DNA of 32,833 nt from JAJPHF01 sp035293805 (lineage in GTDB: Bacteria; Chloroflexota; UBA6077; JAJPHF01). The notes under the pieces were generated by a model. The model had not been told where the DNA came from. It searched no databases and saw nothing but the letters and a program-made list of their open reading frames with translations. Every line of letters begins with the position of its first letter. Positions within the stretch are counted from its first letter, which is position 1. Made by a program: the position numbers and the translations under genes. The stretch is taken from contig DATGMD010000052.1 in assembly GCA_035293805.1 (NCBI GenBank), positions 1 through 32,833 on the forward strand, in the 5' to 3' direction. Shown piece after piece: positions 1-6,135 of this stretch.

Positions 1-1038
1 GGCCACCAGGCGGCGGAGCGGCTCGGTGAGCGCGAACGCCCGCCCATCCGGCAGCTCGAGCCGCCAGCCGCTGTGCTCCGGCTCGCCGAGCGGGTCCGGG
101 GGGTGGAGGAGCGCGCCGGTAGTGAGCAGCGGCACCTGGGCCGCCGGGCTGGCGTCGCGCTCGGGCCGGGCGGTCACGGCCAGGCTCGGCGGCTCCCCCT
201 GCCAAGTGTACGGATAGCCACGCCCGAAGCGGCGGTCGAGCCACTGGAGCGTCTGCTCGATGGCGACGCTCTCGGCCGGCCGGGTGCTGAAGGTGTGGTC
301 GGCGTCCTTGACCGTACACATCTCGAAGGTGCGGCCGGGCCGCGCCCGCTCCCACGCCTCGCCGTGCTGCAGCACGTTCTGTAGCGGCGACGCGGCCAGG
401 AACAGGTCGCCCTCGCCGTAGACGAACAGGATCGTGCCGTCGTAGTCCGTCAGGTAGTCGAACATGTTGAACTCGGGCAGGGAGCCGATGTCGGGCAGGC
501 CCGAGAGCACGCCCCGGTAGTTCTGGCGGAAGTAGTCGTCGATGATCGTCGCGCCCACGCCGACCAGGCCGTCGAGCGCGCCCACGGTGGCGCAGCGGGC
601 GAGCACGTGCACGGCCTGGCAGTAGGCGTAGCCGACCAGGCGGTCGAGCGGCACGAGGTCGCGGAAGGTGGCGATGGCCTGGCGCGTGTCCGCCGTCATG
701 CTAGCCGGCGCGTGGTGGCGCCGCCACATGGCGTCGTCGTCGCCGCCCGCGCTCTCGCCGCGGCCGCGGAAGTCGAAGGTGAGCGCATAGTAGCCGGCGG
801 CGGCCAGGTGCTGCGCCAGGCGGTGGTGCCAGCGGTGCCAGCACACCTGCTCCAGAATGAGCACCCCCACCCGCCGGCCATGCGCCGCCTCGGGCGTCGG
901 CTCGTAGAGCGTGCCGTAGACCGGGTCGCCGTCGACCCGCATCGTGACGGGCGTGCGACCCGCGGCCGGCGTGCCCAGCAGGTAGTCCGGGCGTGGCAGG
1001 CCAGGGCTGGGCGCGTCGATCGGGAGCGCTTGCGCCAT
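1..1038 (-). CDS. alpha/beta hydrolase with Cys nucleophile (partial, runs off left edge)
   Basis: The reading frame is open from an ATG at 1038 to the window edge (346 codons, no stop), so the C-terminus is missing. An alpha/beta-hydrolase fold is visible: TFDFRGRGES near residues 88-96, a nucleophile elbow GYAYCQA with Cys140 where most family members have Ser, a likely acid Asp211 (VYGEGDLFL) and a likely base His248 (KDADHTF). Hydrolases with Cys at this position are known among exosortase-system-associated hydrolase 1 proteins, which also travel with AMP ligases and carrier proteins. The gene follows the carrier protein, ligase and flavoenzyme on the same strand, so thioesterase or acyl-transfer work on the carrier-bound product is likely (inference). 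About 70 residues after the hydrolase core (276-346) match nothing I recognise. A heptamer repeat block separates it from the carrier gene. Confidence 0.82.
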   Translation of the reverse strand, partial: MAQALPIDAPSPGLPRPDYLLGTPAAGRTPVTMRVDGDPVYGTLYEPTPEAAHGRRVGVLILEQVCWHRWHHRLAQHLAAAGYYALTFDFRGRGESAGGDDDAMWRRHHAPASMTADTRQAIATFRDLVPLDRLVGYAYCQAVHVLARCATVGALDGLVGVGATIIDDYFRQNYRGVLSGLPDIGSLPEFNMFDYLTDYDGTILFVYGEGDLFLAASPLQNVLQHGEAWERARPGRTFEMCTVKDADHTFSTRPAESVAIEQTLQWLDRRFGRGYPYTWQGEPPSLAVTARPERDASPAAQVPLLTTGALLHPPDPLGEPEHSGWRLELPDGRAFALTEPLRRLVA

Positions 1039-1055
1039 GTTACCTCTCGCGTTTG

Positions 1056-1186
1056 AGCTGTCAGCTGTCAGCTGTCAGCTATCAGCTGTCAGCTGTCAGC
1101 TATCAGCGGTCAGCGGTCAGCAGTCAATGTGTCGTGCTTGCAGCAACCCCGAGCTGACGGCTGACGGCTGACGGCTGACAGCTATC
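1056..1186. repeat. two facing arrays of 7-bp repeats (hairpin-forming)
   Basis: The left block (1056-1125) is ten head-to-tail heptamers: AGCTGTC three times, AGCTATC, AGCTGTC twice, AGCTATC, AGCGGTC twice and AGCAGTC. The right block (1152-1186) is five heptamers of the complementary type (AGCTGAC, GGCTGAC three times, AGCTATC). The arms are largely reverse complements, so a transcript could fold into a long stem with a loop of about 26 nt. The block touches the stop codon of the carrier-protein gene and ends 18 bp before the hydrolase start, so it may affect processing or relative expression of the two genes. Confidence 0.9.
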
Positions 1187-1433
1187 AAGCAGTCTGCAGG
1201 CGCTCCACGAACGCCGCCAGCCGGCTCACGGTCTGGAAGTGCTCGGGCACCAGGTCCTCCTCGGGCACCTCGACCCCGAACTCCTCCTCGATGTAGCTCA
1301 CCAGCCGCATGATGCCCAGCGAGTCGACGATGCCGCTGCCGAGCAACGGCTCCTCGTCGCCCAGCACGTCGTCGTCCTCGTCGTGCATCAGCTCGGTGAC
1401 GATATAGTGCTTCAGCTTACTCTGCGCCTCCAC
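1185..1433 (-). CDS. free-standing acyl/peptidyl carrier protein
   Basis: An 82-residue, strongly acidic protein of normal carrier-protein length. The phosphopantetheine attachment motif is GIVDSLGIM with Ser38, followed by the acidic helix YIEEEFGVEVPEEDL typical of the family. It would carry the substrate as a thioester on the 4'-phosphopantetheine arm in the cytoplasm. It lies 49 bp downstream of the adenylating ligase gene on the same strand, and the two are presumably partners: the ligase activates an acid as its adenylate and loads it here. An insertion of acidic residues (HDEDDD, 17-22) follows helix I. The sequence does not show whether the cargo is an amino acid or a fatty acid. Confidence 0.93.
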   Translation of the reverse strand: MEAQSKLKHYIVTELMHDEDDDVLGDEEPLLGSGIVDSLGIMRLVSYIEEEFGVEVPEEDLVPEHFQTVSRLAAFVERLQTA

Positions 1434-1482
1434 CTGGTTCCCCTTCCGCGTCGAGCGCTAGTCTGAAACTGTGCCCCGGTCG

Positions 1483-3087
1483 TTACCCCGCCCGCGACTC
1501 GGCGCTCACCACGCCCTCGACGAGCGCGCGGCGGTCGATCTTGCCGGTGGACGTCTTCGGGAGCGCGGGGCGCAGCACGATCTGCTCGGGCACCATGTAG
1601 TGCGGCAGCGCCTGCTTGCAGTGGCGCTCCAGCTCGCTTGCGGCGACCGCGTCGGCCTCGTGGAGGGCCACGAACGCCTGGATGCGGTTGCCGATCACGT
1701 CATCTGGAATGGCCACCGCGGCGGCCTCGCGGACGCCGGGGTGGTTATACAGCGCGGTTTCGATCTCGCCCAATTCGATCCGGAAGCCGCGGCTCTTGAT
1801 CTGGTTGTCGCGCCGCCCCAGGAAGAGGTAGTCGCCGCTGGCGTCGAGCTTCACGAGGTCTCCCGTGCGGTAGGCCGGGTCGCGGAAGTGGGGCTGGAGT
1901 GGGTTCTGGGCCAGCGCGCGCGCCGTGTCCTCCGGGCGGCCCCAGTAGCCTTGCATGACGGTCGAGCCGCGCACGTACAGCTCCCCCACCTCGCCCACGC
2001 CGCAGCGCGCGCCGGCCTCGTTCACGGCGAACACCTCGGTGTTCTCACAGGCGCGGCCAATCGGGAACGGCTCGGTGCGGTCGGCGGGCACGTCGCGGAC
2101 CTCGTAGAAGGTGCAGACGTTCGTCTCCGTCGGCCCGTAGAGGTTGAACAGCGCGGCGTGCGGCACCGCCTCGTGCAGCTGCCGCAGGTACTTGACCGGG
2201 AAGACCTCGCCCGCGAACAAGATCAAGCGCAGCCGGCTCAGGTCGAGCGCGCCGAGGTCGAGATGGGTCAGCATCAGGATCAGCGCCGACGGCACCGAGT
2301 ACCAGATCGTGATCCCGGCGTCCTGGATGAGCTGCGCCAGCGGGCGGGGGAACAGCGCCGTGTCCGCGGGCACGAGCACCAGCGTGGCGCCGGCGTGCGC
2401 CGCGACGAACAGGTCGAGGATCGACAGGTCGAAGTGCAGCGGCGCGTGGTTCGACAGGCGGTCGTCGGGCGTGACCGCGAAGCGCGCGGCCGCCCAGTCG
2501 ACGAACGTGAGGGCGTTGCGGTGGGAGAGCATGACGCCCTTCGGCTCGCCCGTCGAGCCCGACGTGTACAGGATGTAGGCCAGGTCGGTGTCAATCGCGT
2601 CGAGCGGCAGCGGCGCCGCGGACTCGGCGGCGGCCGCGCCCCAGGCGACGAGCCGCGCGCCGTCCGGACCGCTGGCCTCGCCGGCGGCGTCCCAGTCGGC
2701 CAGGACCAGCGCGTCGAGCGGGTTGTCCGCGGCGAACGATTGCCGCAGGCGGCCCAGCCGGTCGCTGCTCGTGAGGAGGCAGCGCACGCCGCAGTTGCGG
2801 AGGATGTAGCCCATGCGCGGGGCCGGCGCGCCCGGATCAACCGGCACGTAAGCCGCGCCGAGCTTCAGGATCGCGTAGATGCCGACGATCGACGCCAGCG
2901 ACTTCTGCAGGTAGAGCCCCACGCGGTCGCCGCGCCGCACGCCCTGGGCGGCGAGCAAGCGCGCCAGGCGGTTGCTCTGCGCGTCCAGCTCGGCGTAGGT
3001 CAGGCGCTGGTCCTGAAAGACCACGGCCTCGCGCGCGGGCTCGCGGGCCGCGCTCTGCGCGAGTAGCTGCGGCAACAAGTAAGCCAT
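1483..3087 (-). CDS. AMP-forming adenylating ligase, L-prolyl/aminoacyl-carrier-protein ligase type
   Basis: A 534-residue ANL-superfamily enzyme that activates a carboxylic acid with ATP and transfers it to a thiol, here most likely the adjacent carrier protein. Visible core motifs are YTSGSTGEPKG (174-184), NLYGPTETN (315-323), YRTGDL (406-411), GRRDNQIKSRGFRIELGEIE (424-443) and the catalytic Lys516 in KTSTGK. The stretches HAPLHFDLSI, WYSVPSAL and FAGEVFPVKYL resemble the small adenylation enzymes that load proline in anatoxin, prodigiosin and pyoluteorin pathways, as recalled from family knowledge; exosortase-associated AMP ligases are the other near relatives. The open frame extends further upstream, but that part lies inside the flavoenzyme gene. 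The chosen ATG at 3087 overlaps that gene's stop (TAATG), indicating translational coupling. Substrate identity is inferred, not shown. Confidence 0.9.
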   Translation of the reverse strand: MAYLLPQLLAQSAAREPAREAVVFQDQRLTYAELDAQSNRLARLLAAQGVRRGDRVGLYLQKSLASIVGIYAILKLGAAYVPVDPGAPAPRMGYILRNCGVRCLLTSSDRLGRLRQSFAADNPLDALVLADWDAAGEASGPDGARLVAWGAAAAESAAPLPLDAIDTDLAYILYTSGSTGEPKGVMLSHRNALTFVDWAAARFAVTPDDRLSNHAPLHFDLSILDLFVAAHAGATLVLVPADTALFPRPLAQLIQDAGITIWYSVPSALILMLTHLDLGALDLSRLRLILFAGEVFPVKYLRQLHEAVPHAALFNLYGPTETNVCTFYEVRDVPADRTEPFPIGRACENTEVFAVNEAGARCGVGEVGELYVRGSTVMQGYWGRPEDTARALAQNPLQPHFRDPAYRTGDLVKLDASGDYLFLGRRDNQIKSRGFRIELGEIETALYNHPGVREAAAVAIPDDVIGNRIQAFVALHEADAVAASELERHCKQALPHYMVPEQIVLRPALPKTSTGKIDRRALVEGVVSAESRAG

Positions 3088-4235
3088 TATCCCAGTCCCA
3101 ATTGACTCGCGATCAGCACGTGCTGGATCTCGGAGGTGCCCGAGTAGAGCGTGCCGCCGATCGCGTCGCGGGCGGTGCGCTCCAGCTCCAACTCGGTCAT
3201 GTAGCCGTAGCCGCCGTGGACCTGCATCGCGTCCAGCGCCGACTGCACCGCCGCCTGGCTGGCGTAGAGCTTGGCCGTGGCCGCCGCCATGACGGCTGGA
3301 TCGCCCCGGCCGAGCAGCCAGGCGGCCTTGTACAGCAGCAGGCGGGATGCTTCCAGGCGCACGTACATGTCCGCGATCTTGTGCGACACCGCCTGAAAGC
3401 TGCCGATCGGGCGCCGAAACTGGCGGCGCTGCTGGGCGTACTCGACGCAGCGCTCGAGCTGCCGCTGCTGGGCGCCGAGCCAGCTCGCCAGGATGCAGGT
3501 GCGCTCCCACTCCATCACCGTATTGAAGATCTTGGCGCCGTCGCCCTCGTGGCCGAGCACGTTCTCGGCGGGCACGACGCAGTCTTCCAGGATGACGTCG
3601 CCCATCGGCGACGTGCGCAGGCCCATCTTCTCGGCGTGCGGCCCCACGGTCAGGCCGGGGAAGCCCCGCTCGAGGATGAAGCCGGTGACGCCCATGTAGC
3701 CCTTCGCCTTGTCGACCGTGGCGAAGGCCACGTACACGTCGGCCACCGGCGCGTTGGAGCTGAACGTCTTCGTGCCGTTCAGCACGTAGTGGTCGCCGCG
3801 GCGCTCGGCCCGCGCCTCGAGCGCGTAGGCGTCGGACCCCGAGCCCGGCTCGCTCATGGCGTGGGCGCCGATCCAGGTACCGTTGGCCAGGCGCGGTAGG
3901 TACTTGCTGCGCTGCTCAGGCCCGGCGAACTTCCAGATGGGGACCTCGCAGGCCCACATGTGGGCGTTGAGCGAGAACAGCAGGCCGTTGTCCTGGCAGC
4001 CGTAGCCCAGACCTTCGAGCACGTACACCGTCGTCAGCGGGTCGGCGCCGCCGCCGCCGTACTCCTCGGGGAGAAAGAGGCCCTGGATGCCGATCTCGGC
4101 GCACTGCTCCCAGGCGCGGCGGGAGAACTCGCTGCGACGGTCGCGGCCGATCAGGTCGCGGTTCAACTCGCGCTGGGCGAACTCGACGACGGTGGAGCGG
4201 AGTGCTTGCTGCTCGGGCTGCCAGGCGAAGTCCAA
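3087..4235 (-). CDS. acyl-CoA dehydrogenase-family flavoprotein (isovaleryl-CoA/prolyl-carrier dehydrogenase-like)
   Basis: FAD-dependent alpha,beta-dehydrogenase, 382 residues from the chosen start. Family landmarks are MSEPGSGSDA (127-136), NGTKTFSSNAP (153-163), RRQFRRPIG (270-278), the VHGGYGY motif (339-345) and YSGTSEIQ (364-371). The position holding the catalytic Glu in medium-chain enzymes (YEGT) is Ser365. A Glu is instead present at 244 in MEWER, where isovaleryl-CoA dehydrogenase has its base; prolyl-carrier dehydrogenases also use that site. A TTG at 4235 with GGAG seven bases upstream gives a start of family-typical length. An ATG at 4361 would add 42 proline- and arginine-rich residues and is less likely. 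The stop overlaps the ligase start by one base. Probable role: desaturation of the carrier-bound substrate; an ordinary acyl-CoA substrate cannot be excluded. Confidence 0.9.
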   Translation of the reverse strand: MDFAWQPEQQALRSTVVEFAQRELNRDLIGRDRRSEFSRRAWEQCAEIGIQGLFLPEEYGGGGADPLTTVYVLEGLGYGCQDNGLLFSLNAHMWACEVPIWKFAGPEQRSKYLPRLANGTWIGAHAMSEPGSGSDAYALEARAERRGDHYVLNGTKTFSSNAPVADVYVAFATVDKAKGYMGVTGFILERGFPGLTVGPHAEKMGLRTSPMGDVILEDCVVPAENVLGHEGDGAKIFNTVMEWERTCILASWLGAQQRQLERCVEYAQQRRQFRRPIGSFQAVSHKIADMYVRLEASRLLLYKAAWLLGRGDPAVMAAATAKLYASQAAVQSALDAMQVHGGYGYMTELELERTARDAIGGTLYSGTSEIQHVLIASQLGLG

Positions 4236-4369
4236 GATGGCTCTCCAGACCGTGGACTGGGCGGGGTGCGCCCCGCGGGCGGCCGGCTCCCGGGTATTAC
4301 GGCCGGGGCGCGACGGCGGATCAACATGGCTTGCGGGCGTCGGCGAGAACCGAGCGTCCATTGAGTGTA

Positions 4370-4386
4370 CCCCACTAGGGGTGGGG
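4370..4386. other. short palindromic hairpin upstream of the dehydrogenase gene
   Basis: CCCCAC and GTGGGG form a 6-bp perfect stem around a 5-nt loop. It follows the larger hairpin in the minus-strand transcript and precedes the dehydrogenase gene. It has no U-tract, so it is not a classical terminator. Confidence 0.5.
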
Positions 4387-4404
4387 CTAGGTCGTGAGGG
4401 GCGT

Positions 4405-4459
4405 TACACACCAACACCGGGCCGGCCCACGAAGGGCCGCGGCCCGGTGCTGGTGTGTA
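4405..4459. other. 20-bp inverted repeat / hairpin between peptide gene and dehydrogenase operon
   Basis: Arms 4405-4424 and 4440-4459 are reverse complements over 20 bp with one mismatch. The 15-nt loop can pair further (GCCC/GGGC). In minus-strand RNA it lies about 50 nt after the stop codon of the small Gly/Ser peptide gene and 170 nt before the dehydrogenase start. No T-run follows on either strand. It could act as a 3' stabiliser or partial terminator that raises peptide over enzyme expression, or it may simply be a repeat element. Confidence 0.75.
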
Positions 4460-4507
4460 CCTACTGGGCTCGGGGGCTGTTAAGTGGACCCGACGAGCGC
4501 CGTTGGC

Positions 4508-4651
4508 TTACGTGCCGCTGCCGCCGCTGCCCGTGCCGCCGCTGCCGCCGCTGCCGCCGCTGCCGCCGCTGCCCTGGGCGTCAGCCGACGCCGCCCGGCG
4601 AGGCTCGAGCTCGACGATTTCGAACTCCTGGTCGAGATTGAACTCCTCCAA
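4508..4651 (-). CDS. small peptide with acidic leader-like half and Gly/Ser repeat tail (candidate RiPP precursor)
   Basis: A 47-codon gene starting at TTG (4651), with a good ribosome site (AAGGGAGG, 4-5 nt away) and a TAA stop at 4508-4510. Residues 1-17 are acidic and amphipathic (MEEFNLDQEFEIVELEP); residues 18-26 are a short RRAASADAQ stretch; residues 27-47 are almost only Gly and Ser with two Thr, built from a 9-bp unit encoding GGS. This two-part design resembles precursors of ribosomally made, modified peptides (leader plus core). No modifying enzyme of a known RiPP class is visible in the window, so this is inference. It lies first in the minus-strand cluster, downstream of a promoter element shared with the ECF sigma gene. 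Overlapping longer frames exist in this GC-rich stretch, and the TTG start lowers certainty. Confidence 0.55.
   Translation of the reverse strand: MEEFNLDQEFEIVELEPRRAASADAQGSGGSGGSGGSGGTGSGGSGT
4514..4573. repeat. GGCGGCAGC 9-bp tandem repeat encoding (GGS)n
   Basis: About six copies, read on the minus strand, of a 9-bp unit encoding Gly-Gly-Ser, with two units altered by ACG (Thr). It forms the tail of the small peptide. Slippage would change copy number in frame without disrupting the gene. Confidence 0.8.
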
Positions 4652-4810
4652 GTGCCCTCCCTTCTTCCTGACCTGCGGTTGCTCTCGCGTGGCTACCGCA
4701 AGGAATACCCCGAGGCTGGTCGCGCGCCCCGACGCGATCAGTAGGTGCCAGGCGACCGCGGTTCAAGCCACACCCGGCCATACGACCGAGTGCGTGGTCC
4801 ACCTCCTAAT

Positions 4811-4841
4811 GATTAAACGCGCGAGCGCGAAAAATGTTACA
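4811..4841 (-). promoter_or_regulatory. putative ECF sigma promoter upstream of the Gly/Ser peptide gene
   Basis: Reading the minus strand: TGTAAC, 16 bases, CGTTTAATC. The same -35 hexamer, spacing and 9-base -10 region stand upstream of the ECF sigma gene at 24456-24426. A transcript would begin near 4803-4806 and carry a leader of about 150 nt before the TTG start at 4651. Confidence 0.7.
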
Positions 4842-5002
4842 CGCAAGCACGGCCTACGTGGGGCGCGCCGTGACGCGCGGCGCCCTTCGGGTGCCGGGTC
4901 CGGCGACATTGTACACCACGCCTGGTATTTTTCGACCAGGCCCCGAGGCGATCACACGGTTGAGCCGGCCTCGGACCGGCCGGGGCGCGGGCGGTGGGCG
5001 CC

Positions 5003-5008
5003 TATAAT
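5003..5008 (+). promoter_or_regulatory. -10 box of the HIT gene
   Basis: A perfect TATAAT stands 36 bp before the ATG. No good -35 hexamer is visible at 16-18 bp. A strong GAGGAGG ribosome site precedes the ATG at 5044. Confidence 0.6.
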
Positions 5009-5043
5009 AGCCTTGGGCCAGGCAGGCGCGCCGAGGAGGCTGC

Positions 5044-5388
5044 ATGACCGAGTGTCTATTCTGCCGCGTCATCGCCGGGGAGGTGCCGGCGAGTATCGTC
5101 CACCGCGACGACCGGCTCACCGCCTTTCGTGACATCAACCCGCAGGCGCCGACGCACATCCTCATCGTGCCCAATTCGCACCTTACGTCCACGAATGAGA
5201 TGGCGGAGGAGCACGTCGAGCCGATGGGCCGCATCGTCCAGCTGGCCGCCGCGCTGGCCCGGCAAGAGGGGATCGCGGCCGGCGGCTACCGGCTCGTGGT
5301 GAACACGGGCCCCGACGCCGGCCAGTCGGTGGGACACTTTCACCTGCACCTGCTGGGGGGCCGACGGCTCGGGTGGCCGCCGGGCTGA
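5044..5388 (+). CDS. HIT-family nucleotide hydrolase (HINT/PKCI-like)
   Basis: A 114-residue protein of the histidine-triad family, which hydrolyses nucleoside phosphoramidates and related adenylates. The N-terminal CLFCRVIAGEVPA has the usual Cys pair (C4, C7). The triad is H98-F-H100-L-H102 in GHFHLHLLGGR, with the family-typical GGR after it. Length and architecture match bacterial HINT proteins. The start is fixed by GAGGAGG five bases before the ATG. Its stop lies inside the next gene (16-bp overlap), so the two are probably co-transcribed. Confidence 0.95.
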   Translation: MTECLFCRVIAGEVPASIVHRDDRLTAFRDINPQAPTHILIVPNSHLTSTNEMAEEHVEPMGRIVQLAAALARQEGIAAGGYRLVVNTGPDAGQSVGHFHLHLLGGRRLGWPPG

Positions 5389-6044
5389 GCGCCGCCACGG
5401 CGGTCAGCGCCAGCCGCTGGCTGGCGCTCGGCGCGTTCGCGGCTCTCGCGCTGTACTTGCGGGCCGTGCCCGAGCCGGCCGTCGACCGCTGGCTGCTCGA
5501 CCGCCTGTGGGAGCCGCCCGCCACCCAATCGCCCGTGATCGAGGCGCTGACGTACCTTGGCGACTCGCGCCTGCTGGCCGTGGCCGCGCTGGTACTGGCC
5601 GTCGTGCTGTGGCGCCGGGGCGCGCGCTGGCTGGCGGCCCTGCCGCCGTTCGCGGTGGCGTCGGGCGTGCTGCTCAGCTACGTCGTCAAACTGCTGGTCG
5701 CCCGGCCGACCACCTGGTTCCCCATCTGGGGGCGGCTCACCACGACCGACGACAGCTTCCCGAGCGGCCACGCGGTCCAGACCGTGGTGTTCTACGGGCT
5801 CGTCGCGTTGCTGGCGCTGGAATGGCCGCCGCTGGCGCGCCGGCGCGGGCTCGTGCTGGGCGGAACCGCTGCAGTGGTAGCGTTGGTGGGCTATACGCGA
5901 GTATACTTGGGCAATCACTGGCCCACTGACGTTCTGGGCGGCTGGCTGCTGGGCTGGGCCTGGCTGGGCGTGCTCGGCGCCACGCGGCGGAGGCGCGAAG
6001 GCGAACCGGCCGCGGCCGCTGAGTCGATGCATAAGGTCTTGTAA
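5373..6044 (+). CDS. PAP2-family membrane phosphatase
   Basis: A 223-residue polytopic protein with about five hydrophobic segments and the three phosphatase motifs of the PAP2 superfamily: K106-LLVA-RP, PSGH (130-133) and R176-x5-H182-x3-D186. It probably dephosphorylates a lipid phosphate such as undecaprenyl pyrophosphate or phosphatidic acid at the outer face of the membrane; the substrate cannot be read from sequence. The GTG start at 5373 overlaps the end of the HIT gene and has a G-rich ribosome site about 12 bases upstream. The ATGs downstream would remove the first membrane segment. Confidence 0.9.
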   Translation: MAAGLSAATAVSASRWLALGAFAALALYLRAVPEPAVDRWLLDRLWEPPATQSPVIEALTYLGDSRLLAVAALVLAVVLWRRGARWLAALPPFAVASGVLLSYVVKLLVARPTTWFPIWGRLTTTDDSFPSGHAVQTVVFYGLVALLALEWPPLARRRGLVLGGTAAVVALVGYTRVYLGNHWPTDVLGGWLLGWAWLGVLGATRRRREGEPAAAAESMHKVL

Positions 6045-6135
6045 GGTAGAGGGACTCACCCCCTGCCGCGCTCGCTGACCCGACCGGGGCCGAGCCCTGG
6101 CCCTGCGCCTCGAACCTGCACTGTGAGGCCTCGGC

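Larger units (their letters stand above)
4652..5043. other. divergent intergenic region between peptide gene and HIT gene
   Basis: Nearly 400 bp without a convincing gene. On the minus strand it holds the ECF-type promoter element (4811-4841) and a long 5' leader of about 150 nt before the peptide start. On the plus strand it holds the TATAAT box of the HIT gene. It also contains small GC-rich foldback sequences, for example CCTGGT/ACCAGG at 4921-4940. A 73-codon GTG-started frame (4581-4802, minus) exists, but its Arg-rich composition looks like a frame shadow. Confidence 0.6.

Noticed and set aside
1056..1186. CRISPR array
   Set aside because: Units are 7 bp in direct contact with no spacers; it is a tandem heptamer repeat.
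1471..3066. 531-codon open frame on the plus strand opposite the ligase
   Set aside because: Arg/Val/Gln-rich composition without any family motif; it is the antisense shadow of a well-supported ligase gene.
4405..4459. Rho-independent terminator
   Set aside because: The stem is strong, but no T-run follows on either strand; kept only as a hairpin.
4581..4802. 73-codon GTG-started minus-strand frame downstream of the ECF-type promoter
   Set aside because: Arg-rich without motif; its start would sit only a few bases after the predicted transcript start, and the Gly/Ser peptide in the other frame has a better ribosome site.
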